Positions 1-9,613 of a stretch of 64,000 nucleotides of DNA are shown here, one piece after another. Within the stretch, counting starts at the first letter, position 1; each line of letters begins with the position of its first letter. The stretch spans positions 3,534,001 to 3,598,000 of the forward strand of contig NC_084929.1 in NCBI RefSeq assembly GCF_958298935.1. The letters are read 5' to 3'. The notes beneath the pieces are model-generated. The model did no database searches. It was not told the origin of the DNA and saw nothing but the letters and a program-made list of their open reading frames with translations. Source of the stretch: Phragmites australis (lineage: Eukaryota; Streptophyta; Magnoliopsida; Poales; Poaceae). The position numbers and the translations under genes were made by a program.

Positions 1-673
1 ATTGCCGTATCTCGCTTTAGAAACTTTCTTTCATATTTCAGGCCTTCATCGGCAAATGGTTCAGCAGATACACCGCATGCCGCACCGCCACCCCCCAAAA
101 CCTTCCAGGCACATTCATGCTCCTGAGGAGGGACCTCGCCATCGCCATCACGGTCCTATTCCTTCGCTCCACCACACTGTTTTGTTGTCGCGTGTATGGC
201 GCGATGAGGTGTCGTTCGATCCCGACCTCCTCGCAGAGCCGAGTGAACTCGGCAAAGAGAAACTCCCCGCTGCGATCAGTCCTCAACATCTTAATGTGCC
301 GCCCGCTCGTGTTCTTGACCTGCAACTTGAATCTTTTGAACACGGAGCAGGCCTGATCCTTTGTCTTGATCACATACACCCACATCTACCGAGTAAAGTC
401 ATCAACAATTACAATTAAATAATTGTTACTAGCGAGGGTCGAAGGTGTGATCGGCCCGTAGAGGTGCCTCGCCTGCTTTGCCGCTACCGGGAATGGCTGC
501 CTCGCCTGCTTTGCCACCAAACACCCTTGACATAGCTGCTTAGGGTGTGTGATTGGCGGCACGCCCGCCACCATCTCCTTATCATCAAGTAGCTTCATAG
601 CTGCGAAGTTGACATGTCTGAGTCTCGCATGCCAAAGCCATGCCGGGTCTTGAAGACTAGCTAAGAGACACAC
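1..673 (-). pseudogene. Copia-1 GAG-pre-integrase and integrase core (partial)
   Basis: The integrase would insert element cDNA into chromosomes. The minus-strand reading from 673 has a GAG-pre-integrase segment (LWHARLRHVN, then CQGCLVAK), followed by VDDFTR with the first catalytic Asp. After a stop at about 386 it continues with RTDRSGEF, holding the second Asp, and QQNSVVERRN, holding the catalytic Glu. The D, D and E are therefore all visible. The Asn-Gly normally after the second Asp has become Arg-Ser. The stop between VDDFTR and MWVYV and the window edge leave it broken and partial. Confidence 0.88.
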
Positions 674-719
674 TGGCGTCGCTTGATGCAGCTTGATCTT
701 GTAGAGGCGATTTTGGAGT

Positions 720-1109
720 TCACCTAATTTTCATCAACAACCGTGCAAGAGTTCCATCATAGACATATAAATGTCTGGCTTCCATGATCACCTTGTGTCC
801 AACTTCAATAAGCTGTCCAACGCTGATGATATTGCTGCAAAGCCTTGGAATGTAGTAGACCTCCTGCAACAGCCACTGGTCACCGTTCTTGCAGCTGAAT
901 ACGATAGACCCTAAGCCCATGATCTGTACCATGGAGCTATCCCTGAACTTCACCTTGCCAGTGATAGCTTTGTCCAGCTCTCTAAACTTCTGTTTGTCAC
1001 CGGTCATGTGATTACTAGCGCCATTGTCCAGGTACCAGACCTCAGAGCTGGAGCCTCCCTCTATGGTGTCACGTAGTTCTGGCTTCAGCTTCTCCTCATT
1101 CAGTAACAC
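720..1109 (-). pseudogene. Copia-1 aspartic protease domain
   Basis: This minus-strand reading of 129 residues contains WYLDNGASNHMTG, the retropepsin active-site region of this Copia group; the usual DTG or DSG triad is DNG here. It is followed by the typical LxxVYYIP and NIISVGQL segments that lead into the GAG-pre-integrase domain. The protease would cut the gag-pol polyprotein in the virus-like particle. The frame is separated by stops from gag upstream and from integrase downstream. Confidence 0.87.
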
Positions 1110-1199
1110 GGCATCCCGCCTTTACTGTAGCCCTGGTACCATCACTTCTGACACTGCGAGCAGTAAGGCTGGCTCGGTGTCATCGGTACATGTGAGATG

Positions 1200-2182
1200 A
1201 GACTCGCCTTTCTCTTCCTCCTTCTTGGGTGACCTGCACTCATTCCCGTAGTGCCCTATCTTGTAGCAGTTGTAGCACTTGATGTGGCTCTTGCTGCGGC
1301 AACCGGCGCCCGAGCCGCTCTCCTCGTCATTACGCGACGTCCCGCTGCAACCACCTCTACCACAGCCTCTATCGCATCCACGACCACCCCAGCCGCAGTT
1401 GCTGTTATCTACAGCAGTGTGGGATTTCCCATTGTTTCTTGATGAGGAATCACTGTCATCCTTCTTCTGACGCGCCTACCACTCGACCTGAGTGAGCAGA
1501 TGCTGCCTGTCGCCATTGTTATTGCTGCCGGATGCGTGTGAGCGAGCACATTCTTCAAACGCCTTCAGCCGCCCCACTGCTTCCTCGAATGGCATCATGC
1601 CGAGGTCGTAGAACTGCTCGATCCTGACAATCACACTCAGAAATTGATCTGGCATGGTGTCGAACAACTTTTTAACCAATGTAGCATCGTCTAACGTCTC
1701 CCCCAAGTTGGTGTACCTGACGGACATGCTGTTGAGCCTTTTGGCATACTTGTCTAGGGTCTCTCCCTCCTGCATGCGCCTGGTGTTGAAGTCGCTTTTC
1801 AACGTCTGCAGTCACGCGTTCTTGACGTGATCTGCGCTAACGAACCTTGTCTTGAGACAATCCCAGACCTCCTCGCCATTTTCTTCCTTGCCATCTACAT
1901 TAGGAGGTCCTCCAGGAGCTCTTGAAGGAGATGCGACCTTGCCTTCTTGTCCTTCTTTTCGTCAACGGCTGCACCAACCGTCGGCTCGACAGCCTCCTAG
2001 ACGCCTTGATCCTCCATCATTGCTTGCACCCGAATCACCCAACTCGTGTAGTTTGTCGCCGTTAGCTGCGGTTACTTGAACAGCCCATCGCCGCTCTCTC
2101 GCACCACCGCGCCCTGAGGGACGATCGACATCCACACGTGTTGGCACTGCCTGCTTTGATCTGGCAAGAAGCAAGATGGCAT
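1200..2182 (-). pseudogene. Copia-1 gag (UBN2-type) with CCHC zinc knuckle
   Basis: Gag forms the particle that packages element RNA. The chosen start is the ATG at 2182, about 40 bases after the PBS. Residues such as LTATNYTSWVIRVQAMMED are the usual gag N terminus. The middle (1476-1802) has the UBN2 pattern, with LKSDFNTRRMQEGETLDKY. A CX2CX4HX4C knuckle (CYNCYKIGHYGNEC) is read at about 1240-1290. Several in-frame stops and a frame change near 1476 break the gene. Confidence 0.85.
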
Positions 2183-2220
2183 TGCCAGACTATCCGGTGG
2201 CCTTGGCTCTGCGCCCTATC

Positions 2221-2233
2221 GGCTCTGATACCA
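2221..2233 (-). other. Copia-1 primer-binding site
   Basis: On the minus strand this reads TGGTATCAGAGCC, complementary to the 3' end of plant initiator tRNA-Met, the usual primer for Copia reverse transcription. It lies two bases inside the LTR edge at 2236, so it fixes the element's orientation. Confidence 0.92.
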
Positions 2234-2235
2234 AA

Positions 2236-2700
2236 TGTTGACTTAGAACCAGGATCAGGAGCTGATTTTGTTCTGGCGGATAGCGAAATACAGACGCCGG
2301 ACTGTTCATCGACTGGAACTTGACGAGAGCGAACCTGCTAATCAGCAAGAACGAAGCAAGTCACAAGCTCTCTCGACGAGAACGAAACCTACACAGAACG
2401 ATGAAAAATGGAACGCTCTCTAGAAGCCGATAACTCGACGAAACTTGACGGCTCTCAGGACCTCACGCAATAACACGAAAAACTCAAACTCGATGAGAAG
2501 TAATATACAAACAGAAGTAGATTGATACTTTTTGGAATTTTTGACTTTGTTCAACTCTATTAACTCTTAAAAAACCAGGGATTACAACTCATATATATAG
2601 CACCTGCTACCTCATCTAAATCGGACTCTAAATTGAATTGGATTCCGACTCCAACTCTAACTAAACTCGTGCACACCGCACATTACGAAGTCCGGACCAT
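2236..2700 (-). repeat. Copia-1 5' LTR (outer edge uncertain)
   Basis: The inner end is TGTTGA at 2236 on the plus strand (the CA end of the LTR on the minus strand), next to the PBS. A TATA-like run (atatatatag, 2591-2600) suits a minus-strand U3 promoter. The outer boundary is not resolved; plausible ends fall between about 2640 and 2740. Confidence 0.6.
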
Positions 2701-2868
2701 CTACGAATGAAGCCTCTGATGAAATTACTGCATCTTACTTTAGCTTGACCCAAGTCCCTGATGCCCACGCTAGGATTAAGCCCATAATCTAGGAAGGCAG
2801 CTGCAACCTCGTCACCTGCAAGTGTGGCCAGTATCTCTGGTAATGAAGCCGTCATTATTAGGCATAGT

Positions 2869-2920
2869 TCTCTCTCTCTCTCTCTCTCTCTCTCCCTCTC
2901 TCTCCCTCTCTCTCTCTCTC
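2869..2920. repeat. (CT)n microsatellite
   Basis: About 26 CT dinucleotides with two CCC interruptions. The long Arg-Glu readings through it come from the repeat, not from a gene. Confidence 0.97.
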
Positions 2921-2972
2921 GAGATGATAATGATGACGATGGTGACAATTAGTAACATTTCGTCTGTACCCA

Positions 2973-3410
2973 TGCAGTTGGCTGTGCGGTGGCGCTACCG
3001 GGTTTGCGCACACCATGACTACCATCGAAGGCATAGCTGCAACCGCTTCAAGGAGGAGGACTAGAAGAAGGTGGACGATACCAAGTGGTAGCTGCGGTGG
3101 TACGAGCACTACTACGAGTGGTTCCAGGCCCATAGCTTCTCATACAATGCGGAGCGTAAGAAGCTGGGGCCGGCCATCGTGGCGCATGTGAAGAAGCTGG
3201 AGACAGAACCCTTTAGCGTCAAGCCCAGGGACTCCAGGTGGTAACCTAACGCGCATCGGATCCTCTAGGGGTGCTGGTAGGTGCTATCACAATCGAACAT
3301 CTTCTCCTACTACATGTTCGACGAGGATGTGCAGACGCGCCCGCTGAAGAGGGGGAGCCTGTCCATGGCACAAAAGCTGGCCCTGTTCAAGGACCACCAG
3401 TTGCAGCTTG
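2973..3410 (+). pseudogene. ARIADNE-type RBR E3 ubiquitin ligase, C-terminal fragment
   Basis: The plus strand reads in pieces as the end of the IBR finger (CSWLCGGATG, HTMTTIEG, CNRFKEED), then the helical Ariadne region (YEHYYEWFQAHSFSYNAE and, after a break at about 3242, NIFSYYMFDEDVQTRP and FKDHQLQLECNV). In ARIADNE ligases this region folds over the RING2 domain and inhibits it. The RING1 and RING2 fingers are absent. The reading has two internal TAG/TGG-type stops and a frameshift. An AG acceptor-like site (ccatgcag) lies just upstream. It ends exactly where a MULE GRF gene ends, so it is either a fragment captured by MULE1 or flanking host sequence. Recognition is by remembered family pattern only. 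Confidence 0.72.
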
Positions 3411-3960
3411 AGTGCAACGTGGGTATTTTCCCTTACTCATAGCATCTGCTCCCTCTCCGCCTCACGGGCTTCCTCTCCCTCTCCGCCTCATGGGCCTCCT
3501 CATGCTGATGGGTCTGTTCCTCTATTATCTTCCTCTATTCCTTTTGCATGTGTTTGCATTCAGCCTCCCTCCTCTCATCTGCTTCCATTTGGTGGAATCG
3601 TCTCCATGCCGCCTGGTGCTCGATTCGTATGGGAGGAACAGATCTGCTTGCGATTGCTCAGTATCCATCCACTAAACGAACTCACAGAGAGGTGGAGGAG
3701 AATACCAACGGAGACAAGAATGGTCAGTGCTAAATGATAGATAGTTATAATGTAGTTTGGTCATAAGTGGGTACCTGGCGGTAACCACCAGGGATGTTGC
3801 CCTCCGGTGGGTCATACTCGTACTTTGGACACATGATGAACCTCGTTCTGAAGGTGTCCATATAATCACATCGTCACTTCGACCCTAGCAGGAGTATCAA
3901 CCGGCCAATATTTCTTTGGGAGGTGATTGGTTTCGTTCTACACGTGGCCTCTTGCACTCC
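3405..3960 (-). pseudogene. GRF-type zinc-finger gene of MULE1 (minus copy)
   Basis: The minus strand reads a finger-like exon (FRTRFIMCPKYEYDPPEG), a probable intron near 3700-3775, then PPPLCEFV, a TAG stop (3672-3674) where related copies have Gln, and WMDTEQ. A charged, helical C-terminal stretch follows and ends KGKYPRCTQ. The MULE2 gene at 29575-30180 has the same parts and ends KGKYPMCTQ. GRF fingers bind nucleic acid in other proteins; the role here is unknown. A short duplication of a Glu-Ala-Glu-Arg segment at 3455-3500 and frameshifts break the C-terminal part. Confidence 0.72.
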
Positions 3961-4021
3961 TATTTATACACGAAAAATAGTTTGGAAAAGGAATTGATTC
4001 CTCTATCTGGAGCGGTCACAT

Positions 4022-4190
4022 TATCTGAAAAGTCTACGTTTGAAAATGCTGTGTCTGAAAAGACTATGTCAAATAATGCTATGTCTGAAAAGGCTATGTC
4101 TGAAAAGCCTATGTCCGAAAAGGCTATGTCTGAAAAGCCTATGTTTGAAAAGGCTAACGTCTGAAAAGGCTGATGTTTCTAAAAAGTTAA
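4022..4190 (+). repeat. 15-bp minisatellite (TCTGAAAAGGCTATG type)
   Basis: About ten imperfect copies of a 15-bp unit. It stays in one plus-strand frame as repeats of Met-Ser-Glu-Lys-Ala/Pro. A further isolated match (tgaaaaggctgatgtc) occurs near 6690. It lies between divergent GRF genes of MULE1. No gene is claimed. Confidence 0.9.
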
Positions 4191-4599
4191 GTGCAATTAC
4201 TTTTTTTGAGCCAGCAATTTTATTCACAGAGTTAAACATCTACGATTAATACAAAGTTCACAGTACATGGTTGTAAATGTTTGGTAGGTCGTGTTACAAT
4301 TTTGAAGTTCATACTTGTGTGTTATATACTTACTACATCCTTTGTCCGCATCACGACAAAGGAACCACTACCGTGAAACAGCTTGCTGACATCTCACTGT
4401 AGGTCAATTATTGAGCTACAATGGCCCATCATCGCATCACATTGCAGCATTGAATCATGCACAGGTTTTTCCCTGCCACTGCAATGATGCACGATGATGA
4501 GCTTACCAAAGTATCTGATGCCCTTCGTCAACATAAGGCACCTCCATCTTGACCATCTGAACACAACAAACACTAAGCATGGCGGAAGGAGCTAGATTG

Positions 4600-5069
4600 A
4601 GAAGGGCTATGTGACTATTTGAAGGTCCTCCACCAAATGATCCAAGCAGGGACACGTTTGACATCCGCTTACCGCCAAAAGGTATGCCGAGGCCCGAATG
4701 CCATTGTGGACAGACATGCGGTGTTCGGTGTTCCCATGACTTGGATACCTTTGAGACGACGTACTTCTGTTGTCCAAACATAGATGCGCTTTCCAAAGAG
4801 AGCGAATTTTCTCAGGTAATTTCTTTGAGAAAACACAATTTTTCATTCACTTCATGTACTAACACTTTTCCTCCGCAGGCAACAAATCACATCCAGCCAC
4901 CAACCAGGGTGTGCGCTTTTCACCAGTGGATCAATGACTTCATATCCCCAAGGACCAGGAATGGGTGGATCAAAGGAAGAAGTGGGACAAGGATGAGCTG
5001 AATTGGAGGCGTGAGAAAGAAGCCTGCGCACAAGCATGTAAGAAAGAAGCATCAAGTGACGAGGATTGA
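4600..5069 (+). pseudogene. GRF-type zinc-finger gene of MULE1 (plus copy A)
   Basis: The plus strand reads LPPKGMPRPECHCGQTCGVR, with CxCGxxC cysteines, then TYFCCPN. After what looks like an intron (about 4815-4879, ending cgcag) it gives CAFHQWINDFISP. A one-base frame change then continues as DQEWVDQRKKWDKDELNW to a TGA at 5067-5069. This cysteine-aromatic layout is that of plant GRF-type fingers. It runs opposite to the transposase and PMD genes. The start is not clear; the coding match begins near 4617. The frame break suggests it is not functional. Confidence 0.68.
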
Positions 5070-5296
5070 CTCCAGTGCGAGTCCACTGTAGGCCGGCTAT
5101 TTACTTTTCCTAAGACGTGTGTACATATTATGTTTACATTTTGTATTGACCATGATACCTAACGCCAAAAAATTGTAACTTTGCTATGTGTGCACCGTAT
5201 GACAGTGTAACTATGTTATGTAACCATACTTGAATGAATTATCACTGGCCGTTATTCTACACACCTTTTTTAACTCACAAAATTGGTGACGAGACA

Positions 5297-5560
5297 TGGG
5301 CCTGTGACCTTATCCCTGCTGCTAAAGCATCGCACAATGAAAAGTCACCACTCCGTATGTATCATTTCCCCTCTTTGCAGGTGAACAAGTAGGAATCAAG
5401 TATGGTTGTTGAGGCACGTGACCTTATCCATGCTGCTAAAGCATCACACGATGAAAAGTCACCACTCCGTATGTATCATTTCCCCTCTACAGACGAACAT
5501 GTACAAATCAATTATTGTTGCTGAGGCCTGTGACCTTATCCCTGCTGCTAAAGCATGGCA
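5297..5560. repeat. Tandem repeat of ~111-115 bp, about 2.4 copies
   Basis: The segment beginning tgtgaccttatccctgctg recurs at about 5302, 5417 and 5528, each time running into gcatcgcacaatgaaaagtc-like sequence and then gtatgtatcatttcccctct in the first two copies. Each copy carries Asp-Leu-Ile coding-like sequence in the GRF gene region, so this may be duplicated exon sequence. Confidence 0.88.
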
Positions 5561-5683
5561 CAGTGTGACAATATTCCCCCTTGTATCATTGATATCTAAA
5601 GCAGGTCATGACCACCTTGTCTATACAAGGGTAACAAATTCATGGCTACTTCATCTCCAACATAGTCCAACACAATCCCTTCC

Positions 5684-6199
5684 ATGGCTTCGGGGTCTGG
5701 GTCCGGGTCCAACAAGGGTAAGGGCAAGATGGGCCCTTACGAGCTATGGCGCGACATCCTTGATAAATGCTATCATGAAGATAAAGAGTGAAAGAGAAAT
5801 GAAGATCCAGAGCAGAAGAAGAGGGAGTTAGAGTTGGAGATATAAGGCACGCATGCCACGGTGCTACTACGGTAAAATAGCAAGCCAGAAACCGTTCCTA
5901 CTTGCCATGATTGCTTGGTACCGTTGTGGGGTAAGTATACATGACATCCTATCATGCTATGCATTTCGTCTAATTCAGTTGTTTTCCTCCAATAGTACAA
6001 CAAGCCTAAGTGCAAGTACTGATGGTACGTGAATGAAGAAGAGTACACAAACATCAACTACGGTTACGAGGAGGCTGAGGCAATGAGGCGCGCAAATGTT
6101 GAAGGCCCGAAGATGAGGCTACAAAAGCTCAATGAAGAGTGGTGAAATAAGTACCTCACTACGTGCGGTGACATGCAGGTTCCTCCACAATACGTGTGA
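5684..6199 (+). pseudogene. GRF-associated gene of MULE1 (plus copy B)
   Basis: The start is taken as the ATG at 5684 (MASGSGSGSNKGKGKMGPYE). The frame has a stop after about 35 residues. A second part reads MPRCYYGKIASQK, a finger-like start, then a good intron (GTAAGT at 5931 to AATAG at 5995, 65 bp), then WYVNEEEYTNINYGYEEAEA and a charged tail ending at the TGA at 6197-6199. This conserved-looking tail is unlike copy A. Function is unknown; its position suggests a second GRF-like accessory gene of the transposon. Confidence 0.55.
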
Positions 6200-6689
6200 G
6201 TACTACCGGCTTTGCCAGGGCCTATGACACGAGGACTGGCACAAGGGTATGTGTGCACTAAGCCTACCCCCATGGATGCAACTTTCAAGATATCCGCTAG
6301 GATAATCTGGATGAGAAGCCTCCATCTTTTCCACCAATCCAATAGATGTTTTCTTGCCCAGGCAATATGTCTTTCCATAAGGCATGCTTCATTTAGCGAT
6401 GAGGTACTACATGCTATTGTAACTTGTCGTAGATCGTGTTGGAATAGGGTACGAGTCAGTGCATGTTGCCTTGTGTACCGTAGCCATAGACAAGCAACGA
6501 ATGCTTGCGATGAGCCTTATATGTGATATAATGTAATTTCATTAATTAAATGGTCTGGATTTATCATTTCAATACGTCTTTTCTAAGCCCAATGCTTTCA
6601 CAGGATTCCCTGCCTTCCCACACCAAGCAACATCTTTCACTTTTCAGCTTTCACAAGAATCACTGCTCATTTGTCCTTGTGCACAATAC
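6200..6689. other. No gene seen; AT-rich spacer
   Basis: Only short open frames without recognisable motifs occur here. It probably holds the 3' flank of copy B (taattaaat near 6543) and the lost 3' part of the PMD gene. Confidence 0.6.
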
Positions 6690-7119
6690 TTTGAAAAGGC
6701 TGATGTCTCCCCGCATGGGAGGTGGAGTATGTGCGTCTCCGGCCTCCACCTATCGACAAGGGTTGCAAGCAGGGCCCCGTCGAAACTGAATCACCATGAA
6801 GACTTTTCTCCCCCAGGAACCACATCCACCTCCACAAGCCTGCAGACCAGGAGAAGCCCAGCAGCGCGCAGCCTGCAAACAAAATATGTTGCGACTACAA
6901 GACTTCCTCAAGTAACAACAAAAGGATGTGAAAGGAACGTGTTACAAACTTGGGGATCCAACACTCGTCCAACCTCGAGAGCTCCTCCGGAACCCGTGGT
7001 CGGAGTACCGAGAGCTCACGCCCCTCAATAGCGGTCTTGTACGAGCGGTGCTTGCCATCCAAGTGTGGGTCAAGCAACTCCGGGTGGTCGGCAACCATAG
7101 CTGCAAATCCACAAGACAA
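6690..7119 (-). pseudogene. Plant mobile domain (PMD, MAIN-like) remnant of MULE1
   Basis: The minus strand from 7119 reads ADHPELLDPHLDGKHRSYKT and LRPRVPEELSRLDECWIP, the typical PMD N terminus in grass copies. Near 6700-6760 it reads DRWRPETHILHLPCGE, matching DRWRPETHTFRMPFGE in the MULE2 PMD gene. The sequence between these parts is out of frame, and everything after the second motif is missing. PMD proteins of plants act in silencing and genome stability; transposon-borne copies have no settled role. It sits just downstream of the transposase on the same strand, as in MULE2. Confidence 0.68.
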
Positions 7120-7372
7120 TTATGTGTTGCAAAAATGAATTAAACGGAATAGAAAATGAAAAAAATCAATAAGTCGTTACATCAGAAAATACAAAAAGGT
7201 AACATAACATGACAGAGTTAACATAACAAAGTTTCAACCAACGTAGCAATAATAAGTTGTTACAACATAGCAAGGTTCCTAGGAACATAAGTCATTACAA
7301 GTTAATAATAAGTCTGATGACATGAATTACACATAGCAAGGTTCGTTACAACATTATTTGTTACAGCACGAA

Positions 7373-9613
7373 TTAACCATAATGCGTGGATGAAGTAGAT
7401 GAACGATGAGGATGAGGATGTCTCCCATCGGAACCTAATCCAGAAGGACTTGCTTTGCCGTTGTTGCCACCTGACGGACCTTTGGTGCACTTCTTGTAAG
7501 TGTGTCTGGTTTCATTACACTTGCTGCACCATTTGACATGACGCCCAGCTTCGGATTCGCCCATGTTATCGTGAATCCTTGTTGTCTTGCACTGTCCCTT
7601 CTTTTGCTTCATCTTTTCAAGATCTGGGACATACAATTTGTCCGATCCAGGGTTCACTGTGAATGAACCCGCAATCCTAAACCTAAAAAGCTCATGGTTC
7701 CATGTGGTGTAGAGAGCTTCGTTCATGAAGTAGTTGGAGACATACCTCCGAGACCTCAAGTCCGTCTAAGCACAAGCAGCAATAACATGAGAGCACGGCT
7801 TGTGCAGTAGCATTGGCTTGTAGCAGCTACAAGTGCAGCTTTCATCAAAGAGCGTACACTCCTAAATAACTCTTTCACGCTTGCCCCCCTCTGACCTTTG
7901 TCCCAACATAGAATTTCATGTCTATGCTACGCAGTTCCCACGGGCCTCACCCGGTGCATATGTTCCTTCTTCGACTTATTACCCATGTATTGAGTCATCT
8001 TGGACCCATATATCAAATGGCTATCATTCATTGCCGCTGACGCTAATGCATATTGGTCCGTGAAGTATTTGCACGTCCCTTGCAGAATGAATTCCACAAT
8101 TTCGACTAGTGGCAGTCCCCTCACACCTTTCATGACCCAGTTGTACACCTTAGTTAAGTTTGTCGTTATAATTCTGTACCTAGCCCCATGGGTGTCATAG
8201 AGCAGAGCCCACTTCTCCTTCGGCTCATTCTCAATCCACTCGCTGAACGACCTAACAACTGACTCGGTCCTCCTCCTCATTCCTAGAGGATCCATTGGGA
8301 GGCTACCCAGAGCAACAGGTATATCCTCTTGTCCCTTCACCGGCCTCTGTGAATGCTCTTGTGTTTGCTTCGTGGTCAACTCATCGAGTGTCTTCCACAG
8401 GGCCCCGAACTTTCGCTCCTGATTCTAACAACACAACCTCTTGAAAAGGTCCATCAGGTTCTTGTTTTTGAACTGTCTGAAGAAGTTAGCACCCAAATAC
8501 CTCATGCACCACCTACTCTGCAAATCAGGCTACATGGGTCCAACCCAACCATGTTCTGTTCCATTCTGCAAGTCGAGGATTGCCTTCAGGATCCCTGCAT
8601 GCCGGTCATGTATAAGGCAAACATTCAGCCGATCCCCCATAATAAACATCCTTACACGGTATAGGAACCAATACCAGCTTCTTGTGTTCTCATTCTTGAC
8701 AAAGGTGAAGGCCACTGGTAACACTTGGTTGTTTCCATCAACTCCAATTACAGTTAGTATCTGACTAGTAAACTTGCCGGTAAGTAAGGTCCCGTCGATG
8801 TAAAGGAAAGGGCGACATTGTTGGAAAGCTTGAATACATGCTCCGAAGGCAAAGAATGTGCGATTTAGGACCAATTTACCAAGTTCCTGCATCCAACGTG
8901 TAGTAATCATGGTCAAAGTATACCCCAGGGTTCCTCCGAGCAATGGTGCAAAGCAACTTTGGGAGGTTATCGTACGATGCTTCGTACATCCTGAATCTCA
9001 TCTTAATTGCCTTTCACTTCGCCCTCCAAGCCTTGGTGTAGCTGATGGTGTACCGATACTCCTCATCGATTGCCCTGATTATGGATCTAGGTTTGTAGTT
9101 TAGGTTGTTCACAATCTGAGCATATATGATGTTGGCAACGAAATTTGATGAAAGGTTCCAATGCTGCCTCTCCAGTTTGTCCAGCTTACAAGTGTGGTCC
9201 ACCACTATCGACACTTCCCAATAATCAACCCACTTTCCCTTAAAGGCATGCACCAGTCATGGGCAACCGTCATTCACGCACTTCACATCATATTCCTTCT
9301 TGCTGGACTTTCTCAACAGTGTACTGCCTTCGAAGAGATGTCGCCCATCAAACCACATCATCCTTGACAGCCTGGCTGGTAGGGTACCTAGCCCCCTGGC
9401 ACGCCTCATTCTGAGTGTACTCCCATGGCACATGATAACCTTCATTTACCTCTAGGATTGCAAAATCAGGATTGTTCCAGTTCATAGGGACAGGAACATC
9501 ACCCTCATCGTCTGAGATGTCATCTTCAGGAGCTTCCTCATCCTCCTGATCCTCCCATTCCACCTGTTCAATTAAACCAGGGATGAGTTCCCTCTCGTCT
9601 GCCTCACCAGTTG
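7373..9613 (-). pseudogene. MULE1 transposase, middle and C-terminal part
   Basis: This transposase would cut and join MULE ends. From 9613 leftward the minus strand reads an acidic segment, the N-terminal zinc-binding-like block (CKLDKLERQHWNLSS), the MULE core (FLYIDGTLLTGK, LPVAFTFVKNENTRSW, CLIHDRHAGI), a helical linker with WALLYDTHGARYRIITTNL, a SWIM finger (CTCSCY...CSH, about 7790-7850) and a CCHC-like C terminus (CSKCNETRHTYKKC, 7500-7540). Several stops and frameshifts break it. Its N terminus lies at 23637-24076, on the other side of the inserted Ty3 element. Confidence 0.9.
9609..9613. repeat. Target-site duplication of Ty3 element (left copy)
   Basis: AGTTG immediately before the LTR start. 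The identical right copy is at 23637-23641. Confidence 0.95.

Larger units (their letters stand above)
1..2700 (-). mobile_element. Ty1/Copia retrotransposon, 5' part only (Copia-1)
   Basis: Reading right to left, the element shows an LTR (edge at 2236), a PBS, gag, a CCHC knuckle, protease, GAG-pre-integrase and the integrase core, which runs off the left edge of the window. The order PR-IN before RT is the Copia order. Reverse transcriptase, RNase H and the 3' LTR must lie outside. The outer edge of the LTR near 2.65-2.74 kb could not be fixed because the partner LTR is not in the window. Several stops and frame breaks make this copy non-coding overall. Confidence 0.9.

Noticed and set aside
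2221..2233. tRNA-Met-like sequence considered as a tRNA gene
   Set aside because: Only the 13-base primer-binding match is present; no cloverleaf around it. I saw no tRNA or rRNA gene elsewhere.
2661..3133. Arg/Glu- and Ser/Leu-rich open frames over the CT tract
   Set aside because: They are translations of a microsatellite in different frames, with no domain on either side.
5340..5560. Regular repeats considered as a CRISPR array
   Set aside because: Long tandem units without unique spacers, in eukaryotic transposon DNA; no cas genes.
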